Source: Megamerina dolium (Eukaryota > Arthropoda > Insecta > Diptera > Megamerinidae). From it: a stretch of DNA of 64,000 nucleotides. Every line of letters begins with the position of its first letter. Positions within the stretch are counted from its first letter, which is position 1. The position numbers were made by a program, and so were the translations under genes. The notes under the pieces are model-generated. The model saw only the letters and a list, made by a program, of their open reading frames with translations, was not told the DNA's origin and did not search any database. Shown here one piece after another: positions 55,182-64,000 of this stretch. The stretch covers positions 25,071,253 through 25,135,252 of the forward strand of contig OY978525.1 in NCBI GenBank assembly GCA_963854835.1, in the 5' to 3' direction.

Positions 55182-55885
55182 TTATACCCTGCTTGAGTGC
55201 AAGGTATATTCATTTCGGTCAGATGTTTGTAACCACTTGAAGGAATCTCCGGAGATATATAAAAGTATTTATATATTTTCCTCAGCTTCTCTTAAATTTT
55301 CGATTTAATGATGTCTGTCCTAGCAAACCTAGCTGGTTTGCACCATAACTTGAGCAAATATTGAGCTATTTTACTGTTTATAGTAGCTTCCATACTTCTT
55401 TTAGATTTGAACCGCTGTAACTTCAACAGTCTTTTGGATACAACAACCACATTTAACATTTAGATCAACATTGCGGTGAAAAATAAACTGGAATGAAACC
55501 AGTAAGCCACGCCCACATTTTTATATAGCTCCCATAAGAAGCCTCGGAAATTATTTTATGTTTATACAATTTTCAGCCCGAAATTTAATATCATTGTTTT
55601 TAATACAATTGCGAAACCAGCGCACCACACCGACTACTTACTGTAGCTCCTATACAAAGTCGCGGAATTATCTTAAACTATAAAACCCCCATAACTTAAA
55701 AACTACTTTGCCTAAGGCAATCCTATTTTAAGTGTAGATTAGTATTATAGGCAGAAATTATTTCTTCAAAAATTGCTGAGCCACGCCCACTTCTTAATGT
55801 AGCTCTCATACAAAGTTGTTGAAATAAGAGAAAAATATGAATGGAGATTGTATACATCTAGCTAAGTACATGTGAAGGGTATAAT
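55182..55885 (+). repeat. Modular TTATACCCTGCA repeat, copy D (diverged, short)
   Basis: Starts TTATACCCTGCTTGAGTGCA (55182), has CGGTCAGATGTTTGTAACC and CCACTTGAAGGAATCTCCGG as in copies A-C, fewer modules (CACGCCCAC near 55508 and 55783), and ends near GAAGGGTATAATTCG. Older and shorter than copies A-C; it lies directly upstream of the receptor 7 leader. Confidence 0.7.
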
Positions 55886-55927
55886 TCGAATGGAAACTGA
55901 AATACATGGCCGACATTTTTAGTACAC

Positions 55928-56124
55928 ACTGTAATCGATGTAAAAATATTGCAATACATTTGAACTTTATTTAGAAATCCCAAAGGCAGAAAGGTATTAT
56001 ATATGTAAGTCTACACCTACTCGTTATAATATTTTTAGCTAATTGCAGTTCAAAATGTATATTTCAATTTAGTTTTGAATTGGTTTCATCGCAGTCATAG
56101 TGAAATAGCGAATATAAAAAAGAT
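55928..56124 (+). promoter_or_regulatory. Receptor 7 leader exon and 5' UTR intron
   Basis: ACTGTAATC (55928-55936), CCCAAAGG near 55979, donor GTAAGT (56005-56010) and acceptor TTTCATCGCAG (ending 56094) predict a 90-base intron, the same length as in receptor 6. No clear TATA box is present at the expected distance; copy D of the modular repeat occupies that position. Confidence 0.65.
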
Positions 56125-57951
56125 ATGAACTTCGAATATTTTCAACTATACATACTGATACTGTTTAGGCTTTTTGTGCTGGCCAAACAATGGGATGTCA
56201 GTTTTTTACATAACTTCACATTAACAAGAGTCCAGATTGTTCGTAACAATCACCTTTTATATTTTCTGAGTAAACGCTTGGATTTGGAGGATTATTATTA
56301 TTTGGGTGTTTATATGAAATGCGCATCAAGTGCTCCCGGATGCGAGCAAACGGTTTGGAATACAGAACAACCAGTACGCCTAAATCTCATAGCGAAAAGA
56401 ACTTTTTTATCATATGTATTTATAACGAGTGCTGATGATCCCATTATGACAGTATATAACAATATGTCACGAGATCGTCATTGGTATGCTGTCATTTTTA
56501 TACTAACACCACCGGTATCATCATTGCACGAAGTCGAACGAATATGTTACTTCATGTATGTGAATTATTTCTTCAATGGTGTACTCCATTTTGAAACATT
56601 TGATGGTGGCCTGCATATGTTCACATATTATCAGTATCCCACATTTCGCATGAGAAATATAACCGATTTTGGACCATTCCTAAGGGCACGAATGCAAGAA
56701 TATCGCTCTGAAAGGCAAAATATGCATGGACTTGAATTTGCAACACCATTTCAACAAGATATACCGCGTGTATTTCAATATACTGACCTCAGTGGGATGA
56801 CGAGAATGGAGGGTACTGCATATCGAACCATTAAGACATTTATGGATTTTCAAAATGCCACACTTGTCAAATATGATGAGGGTATGACATATGATGAGAC
56901 GGCAGTTGTCAATATAAAATCAATATTGGATTTGGTGCGTGCGAGGAAAATTCAAATATCAGTACACGCATATGCGCTCTACAAAACCGATGATACTATC
57001 GATAAAAGTTATCCTCTCTTGGTGGTGCCATGGTGTCTGATGGTACCATTGCGAAATAGTGTCTCAACATATTACTATCCAGTACAGCCATTCGACATGT
57101 TCGTGTGGTTCCTTGTACTTATTGTATTCTTCTTGGTAATTGGAATGCACCTACTCGATTTGATTGTGAGCGATCGCTTGCAAGCAACTATAATTCCACT
57201 CATCATCTTGGACAGTCTTTGTTATACAATCAATCTGGCAACAGTGAATGCCATCAGGACACCGTCTTCGTTGCGTCGTTTCTTCATTTATTGCACAATA
57301 TTTTTTTATGGTTTCTTTCTCATTGCCAATTATACATCGCTATTGGGCAGCATTCTGACAGTTACAATATTTCACACACAAATCAATACAATGGACGATT
57401 TGATCATGTTCCAATTGCCGGTCATGATTATCGATTATGAGAAAGAATTTCTATTATCTGTTGATTATCAAGTGTTGCCAGCGGAGTTTCTAAAGCTACT
57501 CGTCTCAGTCGATTCTACAACATTTGAAAATCATCAGTTAGTCCTGAATTCGTCATTTGCATATTTTGTTACCTATGACAAATGGTATTTTCTCGATCAA
57601 ATGCAAAAACATTTAAAATTGAAAATATTCAAATTCACCAACATTTGTTTTGGCACCTATCATCTGGGTTATCCTATGCAACCGGATTTACCACTTTGGC
57701 GTGATTTAGAATACTACTTGTTTCGTCTTCATTCATCAGGCTTATTTTGGTATTATGAAACGGATGCCTTGGAGAAGGCAGTAAATGGCAAATTGCTTAG
57801 CCGCATTTGGGAGGACAATGAATTTGATTCAGCTGGCATGCAACATTTATTATTTGTATTCGCGATGCTGGCGCTAATGTATGTTGTGGCGACTATATGC
57901 TTTGTCAGTGAATTATGTTATAATCGGTTGCAATTGCATTTCGAAACTTAA
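56125..57951 (+). CDS. Divergent ionotropic receptor, copy 7
   Basis: Complete intronless receptor of 608 residues, starting at the conserved MNFEYFQLYILIL. It is a mosaic by signature features: the N-terminal part (EDYYYLGVYMKC, EQTVWNTEQPVRL) looks like copies 4 and 8; M1 and the short loop (MFVWFLVLIVFFLVIG, DRLQATIIPLIIL) look like copies 5 and 6; and S2 to the end ([25 protein letters not shown]) looks like copies 1-3. Distinctive residues: IFHTQINTM where other copies have FRTQ, and NLATVNAIR where copies 1-6 have ATM. M3 [20 protein letters not shown]. The tail NRLQLHFET is related to NRLHLHLEN of copies 1-3. Probable chemosensory channel subunit. Confidence 0.93.
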   Translation: MNFEYFQLYILILFRLFVLAKQWDVSFLHNFTLTRVQIVRNNHLLYFLSKRLDLEDYYYLGVYMKCASSAPGCEQTVWNTEQPVRLNLIAKRTFLSYVFITSADDPIMTVYNNMSRDRHWYAVIFILTPPVSSLHEVERICYFMYVNYFFNGVLHFETFDGGLHMFTYYQYPTFRMRNITDFGPFLRARMQEYRSERQNMHGLEFATPFQQDIPRVFQYTDLSGMTRMEGTAYRTIKTFMDFQNATLVKYDEGMTYDETAVVNIKSILDLVRARKIQISVHAYALYKTDDTIDKSYPLLVVPWCLMVPLRNSVSTYYYPVQPFDMFVWFLVLIVFFLVIGMHLLDLIVSDRLQATIIPLIILDSLCYTINLATVNAIRTPSSLRRFFIYCTIFFYGFFLIANYTSLLGSILTVTIFHTQINTMDDLIMFQLPVMIIDYEKEFLLSVDYQVLPAEFLKLLVSVDSTTFENHQLVLNSSFAYFVTYDKWYFLDQMQKHLKLKIFKFTNICFGTYHLGYPMQPDLPLWRDLEYYLFRLHSSGLFWYYETDALEKAVNGKLLSRIWEDNEFDSAGMQHLLFVFAMLALMYVVATICFVSELCYNRLQLHFET

Positions 57952-60197
57952 TATGTACTTGTATACCTTAAAACCCTTAAAAATGTTCGAAATACATAAA
58001 AATATGTGAAAAAAAGGAAAAGAAAAAGTGAAATAAATAAAAAAAAAATCTTGTAATCACTAAGTATTATTATAAATATTGTAATCGAGTAAGTAAGTAC
58101 TTGAATAAGTCAGCAAAGAATATGGAAATAGCACGAATATCACTGGATACATAATCCTTCCATTTTATTGTTGCAGAAAAATCAAAATTTTACGTTTAAT
58201 ATAAACAAAAACTTTTGGTTTTTTAGGAATTTCAGCTTTCATCTTATACAAATACTTTCCTTAGCAATTTTTGTTGCAGAGTTGATCGATTACTTCTAAG
58301 TATAGACCCTTTGTAGGACTTAAACGAAAGAGTTTTCAAGTTCTTCAACTTCTGTAGCTCCTTAGTAGACTAAGAGCAGATCCACATTGCTCAAAACTAT
58401 GATACAGAATGTTGTGTAATTTAGAGATCTAGTCATCTAAAACTAAATTCAAATCATGCCAATTTATCACCAATAGGTTTTGCTTAATTAACAAAAAATT
58501 TTTTTTTTCAAAACAGAAACTATAAAATATCAAAATCTGCTATTCAAAATAATTCAGTTTCACTCCCTGTGCATACTGCAATACCTAGAAGACACAGGTT
58601 TTATATGCACAGTATCATCGAACTGGTAGTCAGAGCTGGACATATTTATAGTCTTGAAAATTTCGCTTTGAATATGGTTTTACTTTATTGTATTATTTTA
58701 ATCAAGTAGCGATTAAATTGTTGAGCAACACTCGTAATTTCTATAATCCCTAAAAAATAATAGACGAAAGACACTAGAATTATATATACTTGTGGTTGAA
58801 CATGAGTTTTCATTAAGGAGTCTCCAGTTGTGGATTGACCAGCATAATCCAGAGTTAAACAGCGTAATATTAATAGCCTCCTGCCTATGTCCTTAACTCA
58901 GAATGTGTGTGTTCAGGCCGGACTAGGTAACGTAGCTAGATTTTGTGCTGGAGATTAGCACCGCATTGAAGAATATTACGAGTTCCGCTACCTTCCCAAG
59001 AGTTTGTGGTTGAACGGAATAATAAGGAAAGTAAGATGTTGCAATCATGAACTTCGTCCATCCTCGTATACTTTTAAAACTCACCCCAACACCACCAGAT
59101 CCTGACAATAATGTTGGTTTAATTTAGTAGCTGAAAGGTGTGGTGAGAGAGGTGTGTTCCCGTCAACACATCTAGGTCACAGATAAAGAACACAACCATT
59201 AGCATCGCAATGAAAAACGAGGCTGAAATTGTATTTATTTGGGAGAGTCAATGCAGCTGGGATAAGCGCCTGCCTATAAGCACAGTAGCGGCTTTGGAAT
59301 GCTATGTGCTCATGAATGGACAGAAATCGTCCGAGCTAACCATTTAGAAATGACATGAAAACCGACAGCCTCAAAGAAGAGACTTACACGATTACTGTGC
59401 ACAGAAACCACACATTCATTCGTCCATGCTCACCGTAAGAGAAACACATTCCTTACCATCCCTGTTCTTAGCCTTGTGGATTACAGAGCATTCCAAAGCC
59501 ATATATCGATAACTGAAACGCTAACCGCCGTACTTAGGTCTGGATCCGGAATGCAGCATATGATCTTCACTATAGACCGCAAATCAAGTTGTCTTTGATC
59601 AAAATTTGCTTGAAACATGTACGACACCTTGAGACTACCGTCTTTAACCTTATAGCTCTTAGAATTCAGAGTAGGACTAGCGGCAATAACTAGGCTCAAT
59701 AATTGGTCTTTGCAGTGTTGTGCATTGCAGCGACAGACTTCCTTCTAGCAACAGGAGCTACGTAATTCGCAGCATAGTGTTACAGTGGGTTACGTGGTTC
59801 AGTGGTTAGTGCATTTGGACTTCTGAGCAATGCCAAACCAACCCACAGTCTTATTGGTTAAACTTTTCTGCCATATTTGATATAAGATTCCATATTTTAG
59901 AGTTATTTAGTTAATTAGTAAAAAATGAAAATAAAAAAAAAAGCACAGGTCTCATCTACTATTTCATAAAAAATACAGTGTTTCAAATATTAATGTTTGA
60001 ATATCTGAAATCCTGATATGGTGGAATAATTTCGGTGTCATTTTTGGATTCAGCGTAGAAATTTGCAAGATTAGAAAGGAAACGCAATAAAGTTTCCATT
60101 CTAATCTGTATCAATACTCGCTGTAATGGCAGCCATTTTCGCCTGCATTAGCAACTCTGCTTTATTAATATATAACCTTAATTCATATCATAGTTAC
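57952..60197. other. Long intergenic region, no gene seen
   Basis: 2.2 kb between receptors 7 and 8. AATAAA-like signals are near 58033. Around 59783-59840 there is a SINE-head-like phrase (TACGTGGTTCAGTGGTTAGT, GACTTCTGAGCAATGCC) without the downstream B box. The open frames at 58923-59108 and 59481-59699 have no recognisable motifs. This is the least repetitive stretch in the window. Confidence 0.5.
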
Positions 60198-60451
60198 TAT
60201 AAAAATATTAATTAAAATTCATGTCTGATATTTTTATTACACACTGTAATCGATGTAGAAAAATCCTCAACATTACTTGAAAATCCCAAAGGCCCAAAGG
60301 TATTACTTATTGTGAGTAAATGTATAACCACTCGTTATAATATTTTCAAGCAATTATATTGTTGTTCATAATTTATATTTCGATTTAGTTTTGAATTGAT
60401 TTCCTCGCAGCAATAGCAAAATTTGAGTACAAAAAAAAAAAAAAAAGAAAT
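60198..60451 (+). promoter_or_regulatory. Receptor 8 promoter, leader exon and 5' UTR intron
   Basis: TATAAAAA (60198-60205), ATTCATG (60217-60223) as possible initiator, ACTGTAATC (60243-60251), CCCAAAGG near 60285, donor GTGAGT (60312-60317), acceptor TTTCCTCGCAG (ending 60410): predicted 99-base intron. An A run precedes the ATG at 60452. Confidence 0.68.
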
Positions 60452-62275
60452 ATGAATTTCGGATATTTTCAATTATACATAATAATAATATTTAGACTTT
60501 TTGTGTTGGTCAAACAATGGGATGTCAATTTTTTACAAAACTATACAGTAACAACAGTCAGGATTATCCACAACAGTCATCTGTTATATTTTGTGAGTAA
60601 ATACTTGGATTTGGAGGACTATTATAATTTAGATGTCTATATGAAACGTGTGTCAAATGTTGTCGGTCGTGAGCAAACGATTTGGAATACAGAACAACCA
60701 GTACGTCTTAAGTATGTAGCAAGACGAACTTTTTTAGCAACAGTATTTATAACGAGTGTAGACGATCCGATTTTGGCAGCCTTTTCGAATATGTCACGAG
60801 ATCGTCGCTGGTATTGCGCCACTTTTGTACTAATACCACCGGTATCATCGTTGCAGGAAGTGGAACGTGTACTATTCTATATACATGAGCATTATTATTA
60901 TAATTCTGTACTCCATTTTGATACATTGAATGGTGACCATCATGTGTTCACCTATTATCATTATCCCACATTTCGTATGAGAAATATATCCAATTTCGAG
61001 CAATACCATATGGAACGATCGAAATCATATAAGGATGAAAAACAAAATATGTATGGATTTGAATATGCAACACCATTGCTACAAGATATGCCAAATGTAT
61101 TTAAATATACTGATCGTCATGGTGCGGAGAGAATTCATGGTACGGCATATCGAACACTTAGGACGTTTATGGATTTTCAAAATGCCACACTTGTCAAATA
61201 TGATCCAGGGATGGCACACAATGATACGGCAGTTGTGAATATCAAATCAATATTGAATTTAGTGCGTGCAAATAAGATTAAAATATCAGCACATGCGTAT
61301 GCGCTCTTCAAAACAGATGATACTATCGAGAAAAGCTATCCACTATTGGTGGTCCCATGGTGTCTGATGGTGCCATTACGAAATAGTGTCTCAACATATT
61401 ACTATCCATTACAGCCATTCGATAGGCTAGTGTGGTTACTTGTATTCATTGTATTCTTTGCGGTAATAGGAATGCATATTATCGAATTGATTGTAGGTAT
61501 TCGTCTGGAAGCAACTAAAATATCCATCATCATATTAGATAGCCTTTGTTTTACCATCAATCGGGCAACAATGAACGTCATCAGAACACCTTCATCGTTG
61601 CGTCGTTTCTTCATTTATTGCACAATATTTTTCTATGGTTTCTTTCTCATGGCCAATTATACATCGCTATTGGGCAGCATTCTAACCGTTACACTATTTC
61701 GAACACAAATCAATACCATGGAAGATCTGATCATGTTTCAATTGCCCGTCATGATTATCGATTATGAGAAGGAATTTCTATTATCTGTCGATGATAATGT
61801 CGATTTGCCACATGAGTTTCTGAGACTACTCATTGCCGTCGATTCGACAACATTTGAGAAGCATCAATTAGTCTTTAATACGTCATATGCATATTTTGTT
61901 ACCTATGACAAATGGTATTTTCTCGATCAAATGCAAAAACATTTAAAAACGAAAATTTTCAAATTTACCAACATCTGTTTTGGCACCTATCATTTGGGTT
62001 ATCCCATGCAACCGGATTTACCACTTTATCGTGATTTGGAATATCTTTTGTATCGTGTTCATTCATCAGGATTATTCTGGCATTATGAAACGGATGCCTT
62101 CGAGAAGGCAGTACGTGCCAAATTGATTAGCCGCATTTGGGAGAGTAATGATTATGCGTCAGCTGGCATGCAACATTTACTGTTTGTATTCATTATGCTG
62201 GCACTAATGCATGGCGTGTCGATAATATGTTTACTTTTCGAATTATTCATATGCGGAAGTTCAATATTACTGTAA
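60452..62275 (+). CDS. Divergent ionotropic receptor, copy 8
   Basis: Complete intronless receptor of 607 residues, starting at the conserved MNFGYFQLYIIIIF. Domains as in the other copies: KQWDVNFLQNYT after the signal-like segment; KSILNLVRANKIKISAHAYA (Asn where the others have Asp); [19 protein letters not shown]1 [33 protein letters not shown] in M2 (Met where the others have Ile); S2 with VDDNVDLPHEF, sharing its extra residue with copy 4. M3 (HLLFVFIMLALMHGVSIICL) and the tail (LLFELFICGSSILL) are the most divergent of the array; the WYxR ending of copies 1-6 is lost. It is the most diverged complete copy, with little sign of recent conversion. Probable chemosensory channel subunit; ligand unknown. 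Confidence 0.92.
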   Translation: MNFGYFQLYIIIIFRLFVLVKQWDVNFLQNYTVTTVRIIHNSHLLYFVSKYLDLEDYYNLDVYMKRVSNVVGREQTIWNTEQPVRLKYVARRTFLATVFITSVDDPILAAFSNMSRDRRWYCATFVLIPPVSSLQEVERVLFYIHEHYYYNSVLHFDTLNGDHHVFTYYHYPTFRMRNISNFEQYHMERSKSYKDEKQNMYGFEYATPLLQDMPNVFKYTDRHGAERIHGTAYRTLRTFMDFQNATLVKYDPGMAHNDTAVVNIKSILNLVRANKIKISAHAYALFKTDDTIEKSYPLLVVPWCLMVPLRNSVSTYYYPLQPFDRLVWLLVFIVFFAVIGMHIIELIVGIRLEATKISIIILDSLCFTINRATMNVIRTPSSLRRFFIYCTIFFYGFFLMANYTSLLGSILTVTLFRTQINTMEDLIMFQLPVMIIDYEKEFLLSVDDNVDLPHEFLRLLIAVDSTTFEKHQLVFNTSYAYFVTYDKWYFLDQMQKHLKTKIFKFTNICFGTYHLGYPMQPDLPLYRDLEYLLYRVHSSGLFWHYETDAFEKAVRAKLISRIWESNDYASAGMQHLLFVFIMLALMHGVSIICLLFELFICGSSILL

Positions 62276-62320
62276 TTTTAATTTTGGGCCAAATTGCCGA
62301 TACACAAAATTATAATATAA

Positions 62321-63398
62321 GGTCTAGTAAAAAGAAAACAGAAATTTTTGCATTAAATTGAAGGTTTCTTTTAGCATAGTTGGAATGATTTAGGTCAAAT
62401 ATGCACCGTTTTGTTCGATAATTTGTTGCCATTTTGAAGGTAATTTCATAATGCCACTCTCATAGAAACCTCCGTCCCTATTGGCAAAAAACTTGGACAG
62501 TCGATTTTCACAAGCTTCTCTTGAGGCGAATTTTTCACCAGCAAAATCATTCGCCATAGACAGGAACAGGTAGTAATCACTTGGTGCCAGGTCCGGACTA
62601 TAAGGTGGATGCATATGGAACACAATTCCTCTCCTATTGGCCAAAGCTGACCGCTTCTGGGTTATTGCTTCCTTCATTGTTGACAGTATAGGTCTGAATT
62701 AAGAGTTTGGCCGTAGGGGAGCAGCTCATAGTAGATGATTCCCTGTCAATCCCACCAAACATATAGCAAAACCTTCCTGACCGGCAATCCTGGATTGGCC
62801 ACCGTTTGCGCCGGCTCACCGCGATATGACCATAACAGTTTTCGCTAGACGTTGTCGTATGTGACCCACTTTTCATCACCAGTAACCATCCGCTTCAGAA
62901 CGGCACCCTTACATCGAGTTTCTTTTTGCATCCAGTCTTATTTAAATGGTTCCAAACGGTTTTTTGTGCAATGTTTAGCTCATGGGCAATAGACACAGTG
63001 CTTAAATGACGCTCAGACTCGACGATTTCCATTATTTTATCGATATTTTCGACAATTGGCCTTGCATCTTTGATATCAAAATTACCGGAACGAAATCGAG
63101 GAAACTAAAATTGCACGTGATTGGCTGTTACAGTGTCAGGACCATAAACACTATTCACATTTTCAGCCGCTTGGCTTTCGTTTTCGCATTTATCGAAGAA
63201 AAACTGGTGTCCATCTTTGACGCTTGCTCAAACAATACTGAGTCAAGCAATCACAAAACTGCCTGAAAAGTTTATTTAGTACCAAATCCTGTCTTTCTAA
63301 CGCCATCTAGCGTAACCAGGTCGCACTTATACAACGCGAGATACAGATTACTAAAGCCATATATTGGAAAAATAATGGATTACTTTTTACTACACCTG
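62321..63398 (-). mobile_element. Mariner element, family D, copy 2
   Basis: Same family as 39646-40620, with ends GGTCTAGTAAAAAG and (reversed) CAGGTGTAGTAAAAAGTAAT. The minus strand near 62879-62700 keeps the first-Asp region in broken frames (an early TGA replaces a Trp codon), while 62677-62390 runs ANRRGIVFHMHPPYSPDLAP: a deletion has removed the DNARPH segment with the second catalytic Asp. The C-terminal end LPSKWQQIIEQNGAYLT is intact. Inactive. Confidence 0.87.
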
Positions 63399-63762
63399 AA
63401 ATTAATATTCGCATATTTGTAAATTTTGAATGATTAAAAGAGCCTTGCTTGTTGTAAATACTTTAATCTTATTATATTTGTAATATTTGAATAAATATTG
63501 AAGAGGAGTAGGTAACCAACTACTTGTATTTTTCGTTTGACATAAGACTCATGAGATAAAACTAGCATTTCCAAAAATTGCTTCAATTTGAGTGTAAATG
63601 CCAGCGAAGGCATTTTTCATCAGTTACATATAACATATTTCACTACTTAGTTCAAATTAATATATTCAACGCAGAAAAAAAGAGAGAATAAAATCTGAGT
63701 AAACATGAAAATTGTTTACCAATTCCAAAGGGACTCCTTTTGAACTATGTACAGTATTTATT
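63399..63762. other. Upstream spacer of receptor 9
   Basis: Non-coding. Contains a degenerate leader block (TTCCAAAGGGACTCC near 63722). No clear TATA box. Confidence 0.5.
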
Positions 63763-63896
63763 GTAAGTAAACATATGGGGAATCGTTATAATGTTTGAAA
63801 CTAATTATGATATCATATTTATATGAGGATTTAGTAATACGTTTTACTCCATTAGAGCAATAACTATAAATAAATATTAGAAGAACGCATAAAAAT
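63763..63896 (+). promoter_or_regulatory. Receptor 9 predicted 5' UTR intron and leader
   Basis: Donor GTAAGT (63763-63768) occupies the same relative place as in receptors 6-8. The acceptor is less certain: ATTAGAG ends at 63857, with TAG at 63853-63855 as an alternative. The ATG follows at 63897. Confidence 0.5.
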
Positions 63897-64000
63897 ATGA
63901 ATTTCGGACAGTTTAAATTATATCTGTTAATACTGTCTAGGGTTTTTGTGGCCACCAAACAATTGGATTGGGATTATTTACAAAATATTACATTAACCAA
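63897..64000 (+). CDS. Divergent ionotropic receptor, copy 9 (5' end only)
   Basis: The first 34 codons of another receptor, cut by the window edge. They read MNFGQFKLYLLILSRVF and then KQLDWDYLQNITLT, matching the conserved start, signal-like segment and K-Q-x-D-x-x-x-L-x-N motif of the other copies. Trp is replaced by Leu in KQWD. The rest of the gene lies to the right of the window, so whether it is intact cannot be said. Confidence 0.85.
   Translation, partial: MNFGQFKLYLLILSRVFVATKQLDWDYLQNITLT

Overview
The window is AT-rich DNA from a higher fly (Diptera, Brachycera). A tephritid fruit fly is my best guess, inferred from the receptor family together with mariner, Jockey-type and I-type elements; no single sequence proves the species. 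The only host genes I can support are a head-to-tail array of nine intronless-CDS, divergent ionotropic receptor (IR) genes, all on the + strand. Seven are complete: 9406-11277, 20360-22234, 27764-29605, 34879-36705, 50021-51829, 56125-57951 and 60452-62275. The window cuts through a copy at each edge (1-738 and 63897-64000). The proteins are 602-624 residues and share an N-terminal hydrophobic segment, an S1 half-domain, M1, a pore loop plus M2, an S2 half-domain and M3. They look like the divergent, probably taste-type IRs of flies (Ir52/Ir94/Ir20a-like), but the exact subfamily cannot be fixed by eye.

Layout. 1-11.3 kb and 11.3-22.2 kb are two copies of an approximately 11-kb tandem segmental duplication (receptor 3' end, 3' flank, mariner remnant, dispersed repeats, promoter, receptor), with the start of a third copy at 22.2-23.6 kb. 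Each copy has collected private insertions: a Jockey-type LINE piece in the first; an RTE-like LINE, two SINEs, a solo LTR and a Harbinger-type MITE in the second. From 23.6 to 64 kb, receptors 4-9 are separated by more mariner remnants, a SINE family, a 1.5-1.6-kb modular repeat, a nearly complete Jockey-type LINE (42126-46747) nested in that repeat, and fragments of I-type and RTE-like LINEs.

How the genes work together. Several receptors share a TATA box, a conserved non-coding first exon containing ACTGTAATC and often CCCAAAGGG, and what looks like a 90-99-nt intron in the 5' UTR ending just before the ATG. They are probably expressed by a common logic. The coding regions are mosaics: the 3' third of receptor 3 is identical by eye to receptor 1, its middle is identical to receptor 2, and indel characters in receptors 4, 7 and 8 conflict. 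This points to repeated gene conversion while promoters and flanks diverged. No RNA gene, CRISPR array or non-receptor host gene was found.
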